In this document: positions 42,693 to 51,944 of the stretch, piece after piece
Numbering within the stretch: position 1 is the stretch's first letter
Layout: each line of letters opens with the position of its first letter
DNA from: Desulfogranum marinum
GTDB lineage: Bacteria; Desulfobacterota; Desulfobulbia; Desulfobulbales; Desulfobulbaceae
Assembly: GCF_016918565.1 (NCBI RefSeq)
Contig: NZ_JAFFQD010000007.1
Coordinates: 1 to 64,000 of the forward strand
DNA: 64,000 nucleotides
Direction of reading: 5' to 3'
Position numbers and translations under genes: made by a program
Notes under the pieces: model-generated
The model's database searches: none
The model's input: only the letters and a program-made list of their open reading frames with translations
Told to the model about the DNA's origin: nothing

Positions 42693-45590
42693 TTATTCCT
42701 TTTCCGGCCTTGCAATATCCATTTGCGCCAATGAACTAAACTCACCTGCCAGATCAGGTTCACCGACCTGGCTTAAAATTTTTCCTCGAACAGCGTTGCG
42801 CAAGCTAAGCGCAGCCTGCCAATCATCGCCCGTGGGCATGATCTTTGGAGAAAAGATCACTCGTACCGGCCCACGGCGTGGGAACCAGGAGTCGCAGCGT
42901 AGTTTATTGCGCGTTCCGCGAATGGTAATCGGAACAATACCTGTTTTATTTTCCACTGCAGCCACAAAGACGCCCATCTGAAAGGGAAGCAGACCGGACA
43001 TGCGCTGCAACGTACCTTCAGCAAAAAACAAAATCCGCTGACCACTCCCAACCTGCTGAGAAATCCTCTTCGAATCCTCTTTGCCCTGTTCCGCATCAAA
43101 CCTCTTTACAAAAATAGTTCCCAAATTGGTGAGTGGTCTTCGCAGCCATCTGTTTTCCCCCAACTCAGCTTTCGCGACAAAACTGCACCTCACCGGCATT
43201 GAGGCTGTCAGGATCAAGGCATCCATGTAACTCATGTGATTGGCAACCAGCAGTACATGCTCCTGCTTTTCGATATGCGCCCTCCCCTTGATATCGATTC
43301 TCGTTCCACTTAACCAGGCAAGCAGACGGGCACACCGATGGGCAAGAAGCCAGCTTTTGTCGGCAGATCTGATCATTGAAAGACCTGCAGTAAGAGGCAC
43401 CACCAGCACTGCTAAAAGCAGCCAGCAGTATGCTGCATACCCATAGCTGCCGACCTTGCGGTACAACTGCCGGAGAACCGGCAGCACACTCACCAGCGAC
43501 ATATGTATAATTTGCAACCATACAGGTCGTTGTTTTTGGCCGATAATCCCTTTTTCATATAACTCCCTGGTGGCTGCACGGCGCACTTTTCCGCTGGATG
43601 TTTTGAGCACAGAGCCTGGCGAGGCAATTATGACATCATCGGGAGGCATACCGAGCAAGTTTACCCCGATACTGGTGATTTTCTCTCGCAATGCGGCCTG
43701 TCTATCTGGAGCAACTACCCTGGATTCAGCAAGAACCACCACCTTTTCAGTGCCGTCTTGCCTGTCGTGACTGCCAAAAACGGCAACACACCCCTTTCGA
43801 ATACCATCAATATCTCCCACGGCCTCTTCGTACTCATGGGGATATACATTCCTACCGCCTCGAATGATAATGTCTTTGACCCGGCTGGTAATATACACAT
43901 CGCCATCAGCAATATAGGCAAGATCGCCTGAATCAAGCCACTCATCAACAAAAAGCTCTTTGGTCTGTTTAGGATTACGCAGGTAGCCGCTTGTTGCAGA
44001 AGGCCCTTTAAAGTGAAGTCTTCCCTGCTGCCGGTCAGGGAGCTCTCGGCCGTCCGAATCAACAATTCTTACCTGATGCCCAGGTAAAGGCTGACCACAT
44101 GCAACAAACTCAAGCGAGCTCTCCTGTTCTCCTGTCGGTGTCGCTTGTCCTGTACGTAAAAAAAGGTCACGCTTGATAACGTCCACCAAGGGCCCCCTGT
44201 TAAGAGGCGGAAAGGCCAACCCCACCGAGGATTCAGCCAGACCGTAAACCGGCGCATAACATTCTTTGCGAAATCCATATGCTGTAAAACGATTGATAAA
44301 ACGAGTGATGGTCTGACTGCTAATCGATTCTGCACCATTAAAGGCAAGTCGCCAGGAACTCAAGTCCAGCCCTTCCAACGCAGCATCGTCTATGCGACGA
44401 CAACAGACTTCGTAGCCGAAATTGGGAGAAGCGGAAAGAGTGCCTCGATATTTATGGATAGCCCAGAGCCATCGCTCGGGTCGAGCTAGAAAAGAAAGAG
44501 GCGGCATTACCACCAGCCTGCATCCAAAATAGAGGCTCCCCAGCCAGGCTCCAATCAACCCCATATCATGATACAATGGCAACCAGGAAACAAAGACGTC
44601 CTTTGACCCGGCCTTGGTCACCTGCCCCATGGCCCGAATATTGGCCAGCAGATTGGCATGGGTCAGAATAACGCCCTTTGGGTCGCCAGTACTCCCCGAG
44701 GTATATTGGAGAAACGCTATATCCCCTTCGTGACAAGGGATAGGGACAAAAGATTGCCTGTTTTCGCAAAGGTCTTCGACAGTGACGACTGCCCGTAGAG
44801 AGTCGATCTGAGTCTGAAGCAGCCTGCCTATCAAGCGAACCTGATCAATGGTTATCAGCACTCTTGCCTGGGCATTGTCCAATATTTTTGTGTGCCGACG
44901 AAGATGCTCCTCTATCTGCGACGGCCTGGTTGGTGGATAAAGAGGAACCGGGACACAACCAATGAGCAATACCGCCATAAAACTATAAAAGTACGCAGTA
45001 CTTGTCGGCAGCATAATTGCAACCGTATCGCCCTGCTCCAAACCATATTGCTGAAGCCCACCTGCTACTTCTTGGGCACCCTTGTATAATTCAGCAAAAC
45101 TTATATTTTTTTCGCCATTATTAAAATCATCAAGGGTAATATGGACGGTGTCGGAAAGGAACTCTGCGTGATGGGTTATTACTTCATTTAAAGTGAGCGG
45201 TTCATAGCGTGTGAGATCCACATCAGCCACCGGTTCAGTAACAACCCGCTCGTCAGGCGCTCTTTGTGTCCTCGCTCCTCTGCTTTTCTCCAGCGCACGA
45301 AGGATATCCCTGGGAGTCTCAGCGGTCGTCAACACTCTCTCTGCAAGGTGTACTTCCAGTTTTTTCTCCAACCTAACCAACAGTTCTATCCTGCCGAGAC
45401 TGTCTAACCCCAGATCCTTATCAAGCAAACTATCCAACGACACGTGGGGCTGGACATGGAGCTCCGGATGAAGTTCTTTGATCAGTTTTTTAATTTCAGC
45501 AAAAACAAGCTGTCTTTTTTCTCCGTTCTTCATAGGCAAGCCGTACATTTGCATGGATTGAAAAGAGCCTGACTCCTCACTCAATGGCAT
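42693..45590 (-). CDS. Fused acyl carrier protein, fatty acyl-AMP ligase and PlsC acyltransferase
   Basis: The 965-residue protein joins three parts. Residues about 25-105 form a carrier domain with the phosphopantetheine serine in 'DLGLDSLGRIELLVRLE'. Residues 130-690 are an adenylation domain of the fatty acyl-AMP ligase type: 'FLQYTSGSTGDPKGVILTHA', 'SWLPLYHDMGLIGAWLG', 'VYGLAESSVGLAFPP', 'EWLDSGDLAYIADGDVYI' and 'RVKDIIIRGGRNVYPHEYEE'. After two hydrophobic stretches (about 700-750), a PlsC domain follows ('VANHMSYMDALILTASMP', 'ILFFAEGTLQRM'). The chemistry would load a fatty acid on the carrier and pass it to a lipid acceptor at the membrane. The catalytic HX4D-type motif of PlsC reads NHMSYMD (H followed by D). 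Confidence 0.88.
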   Translation of the reverse strand: MPLSEESGSFQSMQMYGLPMKNGEKRQLVFAEIKKLIKELHPELHVQPHVSLDSLLDKDLGLDSLGRIELLVRLEKKLEVHLAERVLTTAETPRDILRALEKSRGARTQRAPDERVVTEPVADVDLTRYEPLTLNEVITHHAEFLSDTVHITLDDFNNGEKNISFAELYKGAQEVAGGLQQYGLEQGDTVAIMLPTSTAYFYSFMAVLLIGCVPVPLYPPTRPSQIEEHLRRHTKILDNAQARVLITIDQVRLIGRLLQTQIDSLRAVVTVEDLCENRQSFVPIPCHEGDIAFLQYTSGSTGDPKGVILTHANLLANIRAMGQVTKAGSKDVFVSWLPLYHDMGLIGAWLGSLYFGCRLVVMPPLSFLARPERWLWAIHKYRGTLSASPNFGYEVCCRRIDDAALEGLDLSSWRLAFNGAESISSQTITRFINRFTAYGFRKECYAPVYGLAESSVGLAFPPLNRGPLVDVIKRDLFLRTGQATPTGEQESSLEFVACGQPLPGHQVRIVDSDGRELPDRQQGRLHFKGPSATSGYLRNPKQTKELFVDEWLDSGDLAYIADGDVYITSRVKDIIIRGGRNVYPHEYEEAVGDIDGIRKGCVAVFGSHDRQDGTEKVVVLAESRVVAPDRQAALREKITSIGVNLLGMPPDDVIIASPGSVLKTSSGKVRRAATRELYEKGIIGQKQRPVWLQIIHMSLVSVLPVLRQLYRKVGSYGYAAYCWLLLAVLVVPLTAGLSMIRSADKSWLLAHRCARLLAWLSGTRIDIKGRAHIEKQEHVLLVANHMSYMDALILTASMPVRCSFVAKAELGENRWLRRPLTNLGTIFVKRFDAEQGKEDSKRISQQVGSGQRILFFAEGTLQRMSGLLPFQMGVFVAAVENKTGIVPITIRGTRNKLRCDSWFPRRGPVRVIFSPKIMPTGDDWQAALSLRNAVRGKILSQVGEPDLAGEFSSLAQMDIARPEKE

Positions 45591-45879
45591 AACTACTCAA
45601 TATCTTGGGTACTATTCAGCTAAAATATAAAAGCTGTCAATCTAACCCGAACTGTAACTGTCTTAAAAAGAGTATACTAGATCAAAACTGAGGATAGGCA
45701 CTTTTTCTTCTCTGCTTGATCAGTTCTTTCCTGCATCATCCAGCCCATCCCGCTTCAATCCTGCCTGCCGTCCAAACAAATATGCCCCTTGTTTTCAACA
45801 ACAAAGCAAACTATACTTGCCATTTACAACATACTATCGAAATTCGCCGCTAGCCCGTACATTCACCAAGGAAGAGATA

Positions 45880-47205
45880 ATGCCGCAGGAAATTACCCCT
45901 TCACAAACGTTGTTTGACAGATTCCTTCATTCCCAATCTTCAGGTTCCATCGCGCTGCTCCTGGCGACCATCATTGCGGTGGGATGGGCAAATTCGCCTT
46001 GGGCAGAGGTCTACCACACCCTTAGCCACCTGGATATAGGCACCCATTTTGCCGGTAAGCAGTACCATCTGACCCTCGATCATTGGATCAAGGATGGACT
46101 GATGGCTATCTTTTTCTTTGTCGTGGGATTAGAGATAAAAAGAGAAGTACTCATCGGGGAACTTTCTTCCTTTCGCAAGGCCATATTACCGGTGGCAGCA
46201 GCCTGTGGCGGTGCGGTCTTGCCGGCTCTGCTCTACTACGCATTCAACCAAAGCGGTCCCACCTCTGCTGGATGGGGGATTCCCATGGCAACCGATATTG
46301 CCTTTGCACTGGGTGTACTCGCTCTATTCGGCAATCGTGTCCCTATAAGCCTCAAGGTCTTCCTGACCGCCCTGGCCATTGTGGATGACTTGATGGCTGT
46401 GCTGGTTATTGCCTTTTTTTATACTGATTCCATTTCCATCGCCGCCCTGGTCTTGGCAATAGCGCTTTTGTTCCTGCTCTCCTACACCATTCGCATGGGG
46501 GTGAGAAGACCTGGGATCCATTTACTCCTGATTATCTCCATATGGCTCTGTGTATTTCTCTCTGGAATCCATGCTACCATCGCCGGCGTCATGATTGCCA
46601 TGGCCTATCCGGTAAAAGCCAGCATTGATCCGCAGCATTTTTATGATGTAATAAAAAAGCGCATTGCGAAACTGGAGACAACGAAACTCACTCGAGCGAG
46701 TATGGTGGATGACAAGCAGCAACTCCAAGCCATCAATCAGATCTATCTGGCGGCCGAAGACATGATCCCGGCAGGTATCTACCTGGAACAAAACCTGCAT
46801 AATGTGCAGGCATTTTTAATTCTCCCTCTTTTTGCTCTCTTTGCAGCAGGGGTTACCATTGATGTAGAAACATTCCAGGGCTTTCCAAGCTCTGTCAGTC
46901 TTGGCATTATCCTCGGTTTAATCCTCGGGAAACAGATAGGTATTTTCGGTTTCAGCTTTCTGGTAATCAAAAGCGGCTTGGCTGAACTTTCCGGAGGTAT
47001 TACGTGGACCCAACTCTGGGGGGCCTCGCTCCTCAGCGGAATTGGCTTTACCATGTCCATTTTTATCAGTGAATTGGCCTTTGTTGATGAGACAATCATT
47101 GCCGATGCAAAAATCGCTATCTTCATAGCATCTATTCTTGCGGCGGCGGCAGGCTATATTGTCCTGCATAAGGCGCTGCCTACTGCCAAGGCAAACAATT
47201 CCTAA
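45880..47205 (+). CDS. nhaA: Na+/H+ antiporter NhaA
   Basis: The start is the ATG at 45880 (MPQEITPSQTLFDRFLHSQS), with AAGGAAGAG upstream. An ORF opens at 45817 but without a binding site. The 441-residue antiporter keeps the double aspartate of the ion path in 'LKVFLTALAIVDDLMAVLVI' and the typical 'HWIKDGLMAIFFFVVGLEIK' plus 'GWGIPMATDIAFALGVLALF'. A loop of about 60 residues (PQHFYDVIKKRIAKLE onward) is longer than in E. coli NhaA (388). The stop TAA is the first bases of a 250-bp repeat, so the last residues may derive from the insertion. Confidence 0.93.
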   Translation: MPQEITPSQTLFDRFLHSQSSGSIALLLATIIAVGWANSPWAEVYHTLSHLDIGTHFAGKQYHLTLDHWIKDGLMAIFFFVVGLEIKREVLIGELSSFRKAILPVAAACGGAVLPALLYYAFNQSGPTSAGWGIPMATDIAFALGVLALFGNRVPISLKVFLTALAIVDDLMAVLVIAFFYTDSISIAALVLAIALLFLLSYTIRMGVRRPGIHLLLIISIWLCVFLSGIHATIAGVMIAMAYPVKASIDPQHFYDVIKKRIAKLETTKLTRASMVDDKQQLQAINQIYLAAEDMIPAGIYLEQNLHNVQAFLILPLFALFAAGVTIDVETFQGFPSSVSLGIILGLILGKQIGIFGFSFLVIKSGLAELSGGITWTQLWGASLLSGIGFTMSIFISELAFVDETIIADAKIAIFIASILAAAAGYIVLHKALPTAKANNS

Positions 47206-47473
47206 CCCGAATTTCTTATGAGTTTTTTGATTTTCGACTTAAATTTTTGATATTTATAGAAAATACGGTAGCGCTAAAAAAACAGACTGTTTTTTCGTCG
47301 ATAATCAAAAAACTCACCCTCCGGGTCAGCGGATTTTTCCGCAGACTCTTTGTTGCAGGCCATTTGCGGTAGCTTACTATCGGAGTCTACGCTTCCTGCT
47401 GCGTGTCCTTACCTGCTGCGTGTCCTGCGCCTCGATCTGCGAAAAACTTCACTGATGAGAAATCCGGGTTAAA
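47203..47473 (-). repeat. 250-bp inverted-repeat element, copy 3 (reverse orientation)
   Basis: It begins TAACCCGAATTTCTTATGAG and ends TGATGAGAAATCCGGGTTAA. In reverse it carries the same interior, GGAGTCTACGCTTCCTGCTG, with a 17-bp internal duplication (ACCTGCTGCGTGTCCTGCG-like, about 47398-47427). It supplies the stop codon of nhaA. The 115 bp after it hold no gene. Confidence 0.75.
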
Positions 47474-47588
47474 TACGTTGTCTGGTATTGTTTTTTTACA
47501 CTTGAGAAAAAACGAGAAGGGGTGGAGGAACACACGTCCCCCTTTTTAGTTGATCAGGCAAAAACTGTTATATCCTGTAAAAAGGATT

Positions 47589-48155
47589 TTACCAGGTCCT
47601 GAAACGACCGGTATCGATATGGACGAAATCTGACTTAGGATAATAGCCGACACCACCACATTGCATGGCAATGGCGCATTGTTGAACATAACGTGTCGGA
47701 GCCTCTGAAAATCGAATATCTATTGCCCGCCCTTCCATATGCAGGCTTCTTTTGGCAACGCCGGAACTGTTTTGCCTCAACTTCTTGTTGGTTACAGGGG
47801 AGCGAAACCCGGAGATGACCTCAAACGTCCCCTTATACCCCATATCCTGCTGTATATCCCACAACACGTCCAGCAGTCTTCTATCAATGGTATGCACTTC
47901 ACCAGTACGAAAATCGCGAAGATAATGGTTTATCTGACCAAGAGCAACAGGATCGTACATTCCATGATGGAAATAAGTGACACCAAGGGACTGCCTGGTA
48001 TGGGTATGATAAAAAGAGAGCGTCTTCTTCTCGAGCCTTTTTGCTCCAGCCACTACAGGATTAGTTCCAGCTGCCAACGCAAGGCCCAGCTTAACTGTTT
48101 TTTTCATCAACTGTCTTCTTGAAGAAGTCTTTTCGCTAAAAAATGTCGCTCTCAT
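47589..48155 (-). CDS. Tat-exported DUF882/M15-like peptidoglycan enzyme
   Basis: The 188-residue protein starts with a twin-arginine signal (SSRRQLMKKTVKLGLALAAG), so the long start at 48155 (GAGGGA upstream) is right. The mature part is the YcbK/DUF882 fold, an M15-like zinc peptidase: 'FEVISGFRSPVTNKKLR', 'HMEGRAIDIRF' (H-x6-D type) and 'VHIDTGRFRTW' (final HxD-type histidine). It likely cuts peptide bonds in peptidoglycan cross-bridges in the periplasm. It stands alone. Confidence 0.88.
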   Translation of the reverse strand: MRATFFSEKTSSRRQLMKKTVKLGLALAAGTNPVVAGAKRLEKKTLSFYHTHTRQSLGVTYFHHGMYDPVALGQINHYLRDFRTGEVHTIDRRLLDVLWDIQQDMGYKGTFEVISGFRSPVTNKKLRQNSSGVAKRSLHMEGRAIDIRFSEAPTRYVQQCAIAMQCGGVGYYPKSDFVHIDTGRFRTW

Positions 48156-48295
48156 TCCCTCAGGTTTGCTCTAATGACTTTATGTTATGATTCCATAACG
48201 ATACGAATTATTTAACCAAATAATTCAAGCCAGTAAAATGCAACCTTTGAAAAAAGTCAAGAAGAATATTTAAAAAAACATGCAATTGCAATAAG

Positions 48296-49306
48296 TTACC
48301 TCCAAACGCCTCTTATTTCAGCCTGACACGCTTCACATTTCCCATCAATTAATTGCTTCTTTTGCAACAAAAAACCATTTCTCTCGATTATCTTTGCTCC
48401 ACACTCCGGACAAAAAGTATCTTCACCTTCTCCCGGAATATTACCCTGATAAACATGGTGAAGCCCGGCTTCTTTTCCGATACGATACGCCTTACGCAAC
48501 AGTTCCGGAGAAGTGCGAGGTCTGTCCATCATTTTGTAGGTAGGGTAAAAAGCACTCACATGCCATGGTAAAGCTGGGTCGATTTGATAAATGAAGGCGG
48601 CAATTTCCTTTAACTCCTCGTCCGAATCATTTAATCCTGGAATAATCAGGGTCGTCACCTCCACCCACACACCAAGTTCATGGAAAAGAAGAACATTATC
48701 AAGAACCGGCTGTAAACGTGCCTTGCATACTTTTTTATAAAAAGAATCAGTAAATGCTTTAATATCAATATTTATAGCATCAAGGAACGGAGCAATATCT
48801 CTGGCAGCCTCAGGGGTCATATACCCATTGCTGACATAGACGTTACAAATTTTTTTCTGCCTGGCGAGTTCAGCACACCGCCTACTATATTCAAAGAAGA
48901 CAGTAGGTTCCACATAGGTATAGCTAATACTTGTGCATCCCTTTTGCTCGGCTAAGGCAACCACCTCCTCAGGCGTGGTTTGCTTACCGATAATTTCCTG
49001 GTCGTGCATATGAGGGTACTGAGAGATTTCGAAATTCTGACAATGAAGACAACGAAAATTGCATCCCACCGTGGAAATGGAATAGGTGCGGCTACCGGGT
49101 AAAAAATGAAACAAAGGCTTTTTTTCTATTGGGTCAATATGCTCAGCCACCAATAAACCATACACAAGACTGAACAGTCGTCCTTCCCTATTTTCCCTTA
49201 CCCCGCAAAGACCTCTATGTCCTGGTTGAATGGTACAGCGATGACAGCAAAGCGAGCAGGTAACTGTATCGGATTTTCCTTGAGTATAGAACATCGCTTC
49301 ATGCAT
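48296..49306 (-). CDS. amrS: AmmeMemoRadiSam system radical SAM enzyme
   Basis: The 336-residue protein has the radical SAM cluster motif in 'STVGCNFRCLHCQNFEISQY' (CxxxCxxC). An N-terminal Cys-rich part (CSLCCHRC, 'PGHRGLCGVRENREG') and a C-terminal zinc-knuckle pair (CPECG, CEAC) are typical of AmrS, homologous to pyruvate-formate-lyase activases. The usual AMMECR1 and Memo partner genes are not in this window. The role is unknown, perhaps RNA or protein modification. Confidence 0.92.
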   Translation of the reverse strand: MHEAMFYTQGKSDTVTCSLCCHRCTIQPGHRGLCGVRENREGRLFSLVYGLLVAEHIDPIEKKPLFHFLPGSRTYSISTVGCNFRCLHCQNFEISQYPHMHDQEIIGKQTTPEEVVALAEQKGCTSISYTYVEPTVFFEYSRRCAELARQKKICNVYVSNGYMTPEAARDIAPFLDAINIDIKAFTDSFYKKVCKARLQPVLDNVLLFHELGVWVEVTTLIIPGLNDSDEELKEIAAFIYQIDPALPWHVSAFYPTYKMMDRPRTSPELLRKAYRIGKEAGLHHVYQGNIPGEGEDTFCPECGAKIIERNGFLLQKKQLIDGKCEACQAEIRGVWR

Positions 49307-49328
49307 GACTCACGACAGTGTTTCCCGG

Positions 49329-49358
49329 TTGACGGACAAACACTCCTCCCGTTATAAT
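49329..49358 (+). promoter_or_regulatory. Strong sigma-70-type promoter candidate
   Basis: TTGACG (49329-49334) and a perfect TATAAT (49353-49358) lie 18 bp apart. Transcription would start near 49366, leaving a 200-base leader before the rubrerythrin-like gene at 49567. A stem (GAGGCA / TGCCTC) lies in that leader. Confidence 0.5.
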
Positions 49359-49566
49359 AGGTTGGATGTAAGCAAAGGAGGCAGCATCAACCGACTCATA
49401 CATTTCAATGCCTCTCCTCTGCACGATACTGTATACTTCCTAAGTATTGTATCACATCATAGAGTCTGCAAAATATTTTTTTCCCTGGCTCACTAGAGAA
49501 GAGTACCGACAGCCTGGGCCTCACTACTCCAGTAACTCTACAAATCTGCGCACATTCATTAAAAAT

Positions 49567-50049
49567 ATGGAAGAACAACTCCTCAATCTTTATGCCCAGC
49601 TAATAAAAGAAGCAACCCGGCTGGAAGTTTATACAATAAGGGCTGAAAAGGATCAAAGACCGGAACTGGCCCAGATGTATAAAGCTCTTACTCTGTCTCA
49701 CAGGGCACAGGCCCGTAGAATCCTGCTTCAGGTCCGAGGCTTTATCAGCCACAGTGATGAAAATCTTTCTCTGGTTATAGATGAGGAACTACCTGGATTC
49801 TTGACAAAATATGAAAGGTGCCATCAACTGGCAGTAGAAGCAAACAACAAGGCGGTTGCGACCGGTTGCGACCATGCATTGCGGATCACTCAAATTAACC
49901 TGCAGCTCGCAAAGCGTGCCCAGGAAGAGAGACAACTTCCAGACACCTTCTTTATCTGTGATTTTTGTGGTTTTATAGCCTCTGCCAAACTACCCGAAGC
50001 CTGCCCGATCTGTACAGCTGCAGCACGCCGGTTCAAAAAGGTTTGCTGA
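49567..50049 (+). CDS. Rubrerythrin-like protein with C-terminal rubredoxin-like knuckle
   Basis: The start ATG at 49567 (MEEQLLNLYAQLIKEATRLE) opens a rubrerythrin-type four-helix protein of 160 residues. The helix-bundle iron ligands are partly degenerate: 'KEATRLEVYTIRAEKD' offers E but the second EXXH is not clear. The C-terminus has a rubredoxin-like zinc or iron knuckle (ICDFCGF, CPIC). It may lack the di-iron site. It ends by overlapping the next gene (TGATG at 50047-50051). Confidence 0.75.
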   Translation: MEEQLLNLYAQLIKEATRLEVYTIRAEKDQRPELAQMYKALTLSHRAQARRILLQVRGFISHSDENLSLVIDEELPGFLTKYERCHQLAVEANNKAVATGCDHALRITQINLQLAKRAQEERQLPDTFFICDFCGFIASAKLPEACPICTAAARRFKKVC

Positions 50050-50501
50050 TGAGAATTGTTTCCGGTGGACAATCGGGTGCCGATCTGGCAGCCCTTGATG
50101 CAGCCATTTCCCGAGGCGTTGAACATGGAGGCTGGCTCCCCAAGGGCCGAAAAACGGAAAACGGCCCCCTCCCTTCCAAATACAATCTCAAAGAGCTCAG
50201 TACCGGTCAATACCGCGTGCGAACCGAAAAAAATGTCATAGACAGCGATGGAACCCTGATATGCTCTTTTGGGCCCCTCAGTGGAGGGTCTGCTCTCACC
50301 GAAGCTCTTACCATCAAACATCATCGTCCCTGCCTGCATATCGATTTTGACCTCTTCCCCGGCAATAAATCGGTCCTTGCCGTTGAACGATGGCTGCAGG
50401 ACAACCACATCCGGACACTGAATGTTGCAGGGCCTCGCGCTTCAAATGATTCACGCATATATAACGCGGTTTTCACCCTGATTCAGGAAATAAGATGGTA
50501 A
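50049..50501 (+). CDS. Putative molybdenum cofactor carrier protein
   Basis: The 150-residue protein starts at the ATG of a TGATG overlap with the rubrerythrin-like gene, so translation is coupled. It is a Rossmann-type, LOG-like fold: 'MRIVSGGQSGADLAALDAAI', 'GGWLPKGRKTENGPLPSKYN', 'GTLICSFGPLSGGSALTEAL' and 'NVAGPRASNDSRIYNAVFTL'. The GGQSGAD motif is the signature of MoCo carrier proteins. It binds and protects the molybdenum cofactor in relatives, while the link to a rubrerythrin-like protein is only seen here. Confidence 0.8.
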   Translation: MRIVSGGQSGADLAALDAAISRGVEHGGWLPKGRKTENGPLPSKYNLKELSTGQYRVRTEKNVIDSDGTLICSFGPLSGGSALTEALTIKHHRPCLHIDFDLFPGNKSVLAVERWLQDNHIRTLNVAGPRASNDSRIYNAVFTLIQEIRW

Positions 50502-50543
50502 AAAAAAACCTCCGCTGATTCCTTAACCGCTGGAGAAAAGATT

Positions 50544-51881
50544 ATGTCCATTGCAAAAAAAATACTAACACGACGACAACTCCTCCGTTTCCTCGGCACA
50601 GGTACAGCCTCTTATCTTTCACTGCCTCTGCTTTCGGGATGTGCTGTCGATCCTGTCACAGGAAAAAATCAGTTTATGATCATGAGTGAAAGCGAAGAGA
50701 TCAGCCTGGACAAAAAACAATCTCCCCTTCAATTTTCCACAGACTACGGCCCCCTGCAAGACCAGCAGCTCAACCAGTACATCACCCGCATTGGGCAGGA
50801 ACTTGCGAGCAGGTCACATCGGCCACACATGCCGTTTACCTTTCGCGGCGTCAACGCTTCCTATATTAATGCTTATGCCTTTCCCGGCGGTTCCATTGCC
50901 GTTACCCGCGGCATCCTGGTCGAACTGGAAAATGAAGCTGAACTGGCAGCCCTTCTTGGTCATGAGATCGGTCATGTCTGCGCCAGGCACACTGCTGAAC
51001 AGTCGGGAAAGGGGATGCTTGCCTCTCTATTGCTCACCGGTGCGTCAGTGGCTACCAGTGCTGCTGGGTATGGAGGTGCTGCCGATCTTGTGCAAAGCTT
51101 TGGTCAGCTTGGGGCAGGAGCTCTCCTTGCCCATTACAGCAGGGATAATGAACGAGAAGCCGATGCCCTTGGAATGGAATATATGACCAGAACCGGATAT
51201 AACCCTTCCGGCATGATTGGCCTGATGGAGATACTCTTACAAAACAACAAGCACAAGCCAAGTGCGGTCGAGGTCATGTTCAGTACTCATCCCATGAGTG
51301 ACGAACGCCTTGCATGGGCCAAGAAGGCTGCAGAAGAAAAATATAGTCAACTACACGCTGCCCCTGTGCATAGAGAACGATTCATGGACATGACCGCCTC
51401 TTTACGCAAAAACAAGGCGGCCATATCTCTTATGCAGAAAGGGGCCACCGACATGGCCAAAGGAAAATACGATTCTGCGGAACAGAAACTGCAGAAGGTA
51501 CTGCAACAAGTGCCCGATGACTACGCAGCTTTAGTTATGATGGGTAAATGTCAATTTGCTCTTAAAAACACCAAAAAAGCGGCACACTATTCGCAGAGGG
51601 CAGCACAGATATATCCACAGGAAGCACAAGCTCATCTGATTATCGGGGTCAGTGAAATAGTCAACCAACGTTATGACCAAGCGTATCACCATCTCTCGAC
51701 GTTTGACAATCTTCTGCCGGGCAATCCGGAGATAACTTTTTTTCAAGGGGTGGCAAAGGAGGGTATGGGATCCAGACAGGACGCGGCCAAATACTACATG
51801 GGATATATCCAGCGCATCAAACAGGGGGAAAAAGCACAATACGCCTATAATCGTTTAAAAACTTGGGGTTACACCAAGTAG
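50544..51881 (+). CDS. M48 family metallopeptidase with TPR repeats, Tat lipoprotein
   Basis: The 445-residue protein begins with a twin-arginine signal that ends in a lipobox (LTRRQLLRFLGTGTASYLSL, then PLLSGC). The peptidase has the HExxH motif in 'LAALLGHEIGHVCARHTAEQ' and the third zinc ligand in 'YSRDNEREADALGMEYM'. Residues 290-440 form TPR units ('TDMAKGKYDSAEQKLQKVLQ', 'YAALVMMGKCQFALKNTKKA'). It resembles BepA/YfgC and LoiP-type quality-control proteases of the outer membrane. GGAG lies upstream. It converges on the histidine kinase gene. Confidence 0.92.
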   Translation: MSIAKKILTRRQLLRFLGTGTASYLSLPLLSGCAVDPVTGKNQFMIMSESEEISLDKKQSPLQFSTDYGPLQDQQLNQYITRIGQELASRSHRPHMPFTFRGVNASYINAYAFPGGSIAVTRGILVELENEAELAALLGHEIGHVCARHTAEQSGKGMLASLLLTGASVATSAAGYGGAADLVQSFGQLGAGALLAHYSRDNEREADALGMEYMTRTGYNPSGMIGLMEILLQNNKHKPSAVEVMFSTHPMSDERLAWAKKAAEEKYSQLHAAPVHRERFMDMTASLRKNKAAISLMQKGATDMAKGKYDSAEQKLQKVLQQVPDDYAALVMMGKCQFALKNTKKAAHYSQRAAQIYPQEAQAHLIIGVSEIVNQRYDQAYHHLSTFDNLLPGNPEITFFQGVAKEGMGSRQDAAKYYMGYIQRIKQGEKAQYAYNRLKTWGYTK

Positions 51882-51944
51882 ACACAGAGAGACAAAGCCC
51901 CCTGTCTTCCCTTGTCCCTGTTTGTCCAGAAGGTGACCTGTTGC

